Source: Macrobrachium rosenbergii (taxonomy: Eukaryota > Arthropoda > Malacostraca > Decapoda > Palaemonidae). From it: 64,000 bases of DNA. Each line of letters opens with the position of its first letter. Within the stretch, counting starts at the first letter, position 1. This document shows positions 61,125-64,000 of this stretch, piece after piece. A model generated the notes under the pieces. The model did no database searches. It saw only the letters and a program-made list of their open reading frames with translations, and had not been told where the DNA came from. A program made the position numbers and the translations under genes. The stretch is taken from positions 21,851,361-21,915,360 of the forward strand of contig NC_089792.1 in assembly GCF_040412425.1 (NCBI RefSeq). The letters run 5' to 3'.

Positions 61125-61636
61125 ATCAAAATATAGTTTTATATATAGTTTGAGGAAGTAAGTGCCATAGGCTTTGATTGGGTTATTTGGTAGATAGCAT
61201 CCTAATTTTTGGTAGGTCGTGAATAGCTCGGTAGATATCATACTACAGTAGCACCTTCTGTTTTATGCCATAGTACGAAAAATTCTCTTCGCGCATCATA
61301 AAACATTTTATGGTTCTGAAAAACAAACTGCGCAAGGAAGCATGCGAATGTCTGCTACGCGCATGCTCTTGATTAACATACTCCAAAATATTCCTAAAAA
61401 CAAACAGAAAATGTTGCCGATTTCTCAGCAAGTCTTTAGGGGAAAGACTGCTAGACCCAAGTCTTTTTCTTTGCCCTACAGTACCTGATACAACGTAATT
61501 CCCATTTTTGTATGGGGTAAGCACCCATAAGGACACACAATATCACAGCTGGGTGTGCAGTACTTGTGGTCGGTATGTTGGGAGTGACCCACGGACGTAG
61601 AGAACTGGAGACGTGAATTTTACTAATCGGCCACGA

Positions 61637-61772
<136 letters not shown>

Positions 61773-61859
61773 ACATGTGTGTGTGTGTGTCTATTATCGA
61801 TTCATTACCTGAGAACATAAAACCATTTCTTCAGGTACGCTATGTCGACATTTTCATTA

Positions 61860-61977
<118 letters not shown>

Positions 61978-62173
61978 TCAAACATACATACATATACGTA
62001 CACACACATATAGTCTATATGTATGTATATATTACTGTATATATACATATATAATATATATATATATATATATATTCAAAAATGTATATATATACAAATA
62101 TATATGACGTTTGCCAAGATAATTGCACGTGGCATTTCATACTTTTAGACAGTAAACCAGAGAAAACAATTAA

Positions 62174-62574
62174 CAAGTAAAAAATGCGCAGAGGTTTCTT
62201 TGGCGCAATCGAGTTTTCTGTAAAGCCGCTACATCTTATTATCAAGACCACCGAAAATAGATCTATCTTTCGTTGATCTCGGCATAAGGTTGTATGAGCC
62301 GCGACCCATGAAACTTTAAACACGGGCTGGTGGAGGTCTATCCTATATCGTTGCCAGAAGCAAGATTATGACTAAATTTTAGTTTAAATAGAATAAAAAT
62401 TACTGTGGCTAGAGGGCTGCAATTTGGTATGTTTAATAATTGGAGGTGGATGACCAACATGTCAATTTGCAGCCCTCTAACCTCAGTAGTTTTTAAGATC
62501 TGAGGGCGGGCAGAATAAAGTGCGGACGGACAGGCAGAGCCGGCGCAATAGTTTTCTTTTACAGAAAACTAAAA
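62174..62574 (-). mobile_element. hairpin-chain element HC, copy D (inverted)
   Basis: Reverse orientation relative to copies A-C: begins CAAGTAAAAAATGCGC and ends CTTTTACAGAAAACTAAAA. The central palindrome is at about 62393-62498. Full length. Confidence 0.78.
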
Positions 62575-62989
62575 ACGAACCCAGCTGCAGCAAAGTCATG
62601 GGTTCTAATCCCGGTCAGGGTAGGTACAACTATCAAAATCCTTATGGGTTCATAATATCCCAAAGTACACTAAATTCATTAGTAATGGCTATTCGTAGCT
62701 CAATACTTGAAATACAATTATTGGATATATTTAAAGTGAGAGGCTGTGAAGAAACTGAACAATAAAACCTGAAACGATAAAACATCGAAGCAAAGTAAAT
62801 GCTTGTCAGGGGAAGTGAACTGCTTGGGAGCGTGACACTTCCGTGCAAAAGTCGTGACGATAATGTTGCATGTCGATTGCTTTCTATTTTGATGCGGCAT
62901 TTGTGGACCGGATTGTTTTCCCACAGATTTCCAAGGCTTTATCACGCACTTAACTTCCTCCTCAACTCATTACTCATTCCCGACTCGGC

Positions 62990-63310
62990 GATCTGTAATG
63001 CGAATCCATTATTCACGAAGGGAATGAGAATGAGGCAGCTACAGGGGTGTTGCTTCTGTTAAAGTCATCCACTTGGTAGGCTTTGCTTGAAGGAGAAGTG
63101 TTCGTCTGTTTGTGTACGATCTGACCGCTGTCTCTGTCGTCATTGTAACTCCAGTTACCGATCATTTTTGTTATGAGGATGATCATCGGCACTAACAGCA
63201 TGACTCTAATCGATGCTTCTAGCGCTGTTTTGCGAGACGTTTACGACGGTTGTTGTCTCTGGTGTCGTCGAAAATTTTAATCGCCAGACTGAAATCATTT
63301 GCTGTTCCCG
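62990..63310 (+). repeat. diverged relative of the 1.55-kb palindrome arm
   Basis: Shares order and words with 59640-59970: gcgaatccattattcac against gtgaatccattactcac, atgatcatc, gactgaaatcatttgctgttcc against cactgaaatcatcagctattgcc. Single copy here, considerably diverged. Confidence 0.55.
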
Positions 63311-63365
63311 AAGACATGGAATGGAATTAGTTATGAATCATCCTGATTTGAGCACACACACACAG

Positions 63366-63368
<3 letters not shown>

Positions 63369-63426
<58 letters not shown>
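63369..63426. repeat. (GA)n microsatellite
   Basis: About 29 GA units. Confidence 0.95.
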
Positions 63427-63428
<2 letters not shown>

Positions 63429-63629
63429 AGCAGCAGCATCTCCTACTGGGAATGACTGCTTTGTTTTCACATTTTTCTTTCTCTCGTACTTTTGATTTTC
63501 ACTCTTCAGTTTTCGATCATCGCAGTACTTAAATACTGAAACTAAATTATATTTCCTTATATCATCTAAGCTAAACTCTCGAACTCTTATGAATATTTCC
63601 ATAAGAATTCCTCCTTTTTCTCATTAAAG

Positions 63630-64000
63630 AAAGAAATCCTTTCCGTTCTGTTCTTCCACTCATCTTACAGAATTTTTATTTTTCTAGAAATTTTGTTCCT
63701 TTCCTTTCTGGTCTCCCTGAAAATATCAGGGCTTGCCCCCTTTTTTTTTGTGGTACCATTAAAAGCAAATGAAATCCTTTTTATTCTCAGTGATCTCTTC
63801 TTCTTTCCACTCAAGACCCTGCACCATCTTACAAACAACAGAATTTTTTTATTTTTCAGCCCTTGAAAGCAACACAAGGGCAGTGTGCAGAAACTTCGGA
63901 ATAGAGAGAAATAATGATTGCATTTCTTTAAATGACCATAAGAATTTTGAAGAGCCGCTGTTCCATGGTCTCTCTGAAAAATATCAGGGCTTGCTATAAG
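63630..64000. repeat. tandem duplication at the window edge
   Basis: gaaatcctttc...cagaatttttatttttc and ggtctccctgaaaatatcagggcttgc recur (63632-63735 and 63771-63996), the second copy carrying extra sequence. The second copy has an open + strand frame after a plausible acceptor (atttttcag at 63859) that stops at 63999. I do not recognise a domain. Confidence 0.5.

Overview
This is nuclear DNA from an intron-rich animal genome, most likely a decapod crustacean. The evidence is the density of long (TA)n, (GA)n, (CT)n and (CA)n microsatellites, two genes with small GT-AG exons spread over about 10 to 34 kb, and dispersed repeats of a kind I associate with shrimp, crab and crayfish sequence. 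The assignment is an inference from sequence character. Almost all of the longest open frames are microsatellites read as protein or transposon remnants. The real exons are short and were found by family motifs plus splice-site phase.

Two host genes are visible and they converge. On the + strand from 330 to 33978 lies an SLC17-family (sialin/phosphate-transporter type) organic-anion transporter. Ten exons cover transmembrane segment 1 to the stop codon; the N-terminal exon is not in the window. On the - strand from 48834 down to 38946 lies a six-exon secreted protein: signal peptide, PAN/apple-like cysteine module, Thr-rich mucin-like linker and C-type-lectin-like domain. All five of its introns are phase 1.

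Both genes carry small coding-frame breaks. In the transporter, the TM2 exon is about 10 nt short of the family pattern. One exon also holds a +1/-1 frameshift pair enclosing an in-frame TGA, and the first intron does not match in phase. In the lectin gene the last exon is one base out of frame. Either the transporter is a decaying copy or the assembly has unpolished indels; a break in both genes makes assembly error a serious possibility.

The rest is repeats and dead mobile elements. There are at least four groups of decayed non-LTR retrotransposons (27.3, 32.5/52.5, 40.9 and 43.1 kb), an LTR-type integrase remnant (36.8 kb), a hAT transposase remnant (31.1-32.2 kb) and two minus-strand gag-like remnants (7.3-9.0 and 14.5-17.3 kb). 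There are also several short elements with inverted ends, and a roughly 400-bp element built of successive hairpins, present four times on both strands (37.7, 42.0, 56.6, 62.2 kb). Large palindromes lie at 19.6-20.35 kb, 24.9-26.7 kb and 58.4-60.0 kb; the last has a microsatellite at its centre. I found no convincing tRNA, rRNA or CRISPR feature. The most novel candidates are the hairpin-chain element, the palindromes and the lectin architecture.
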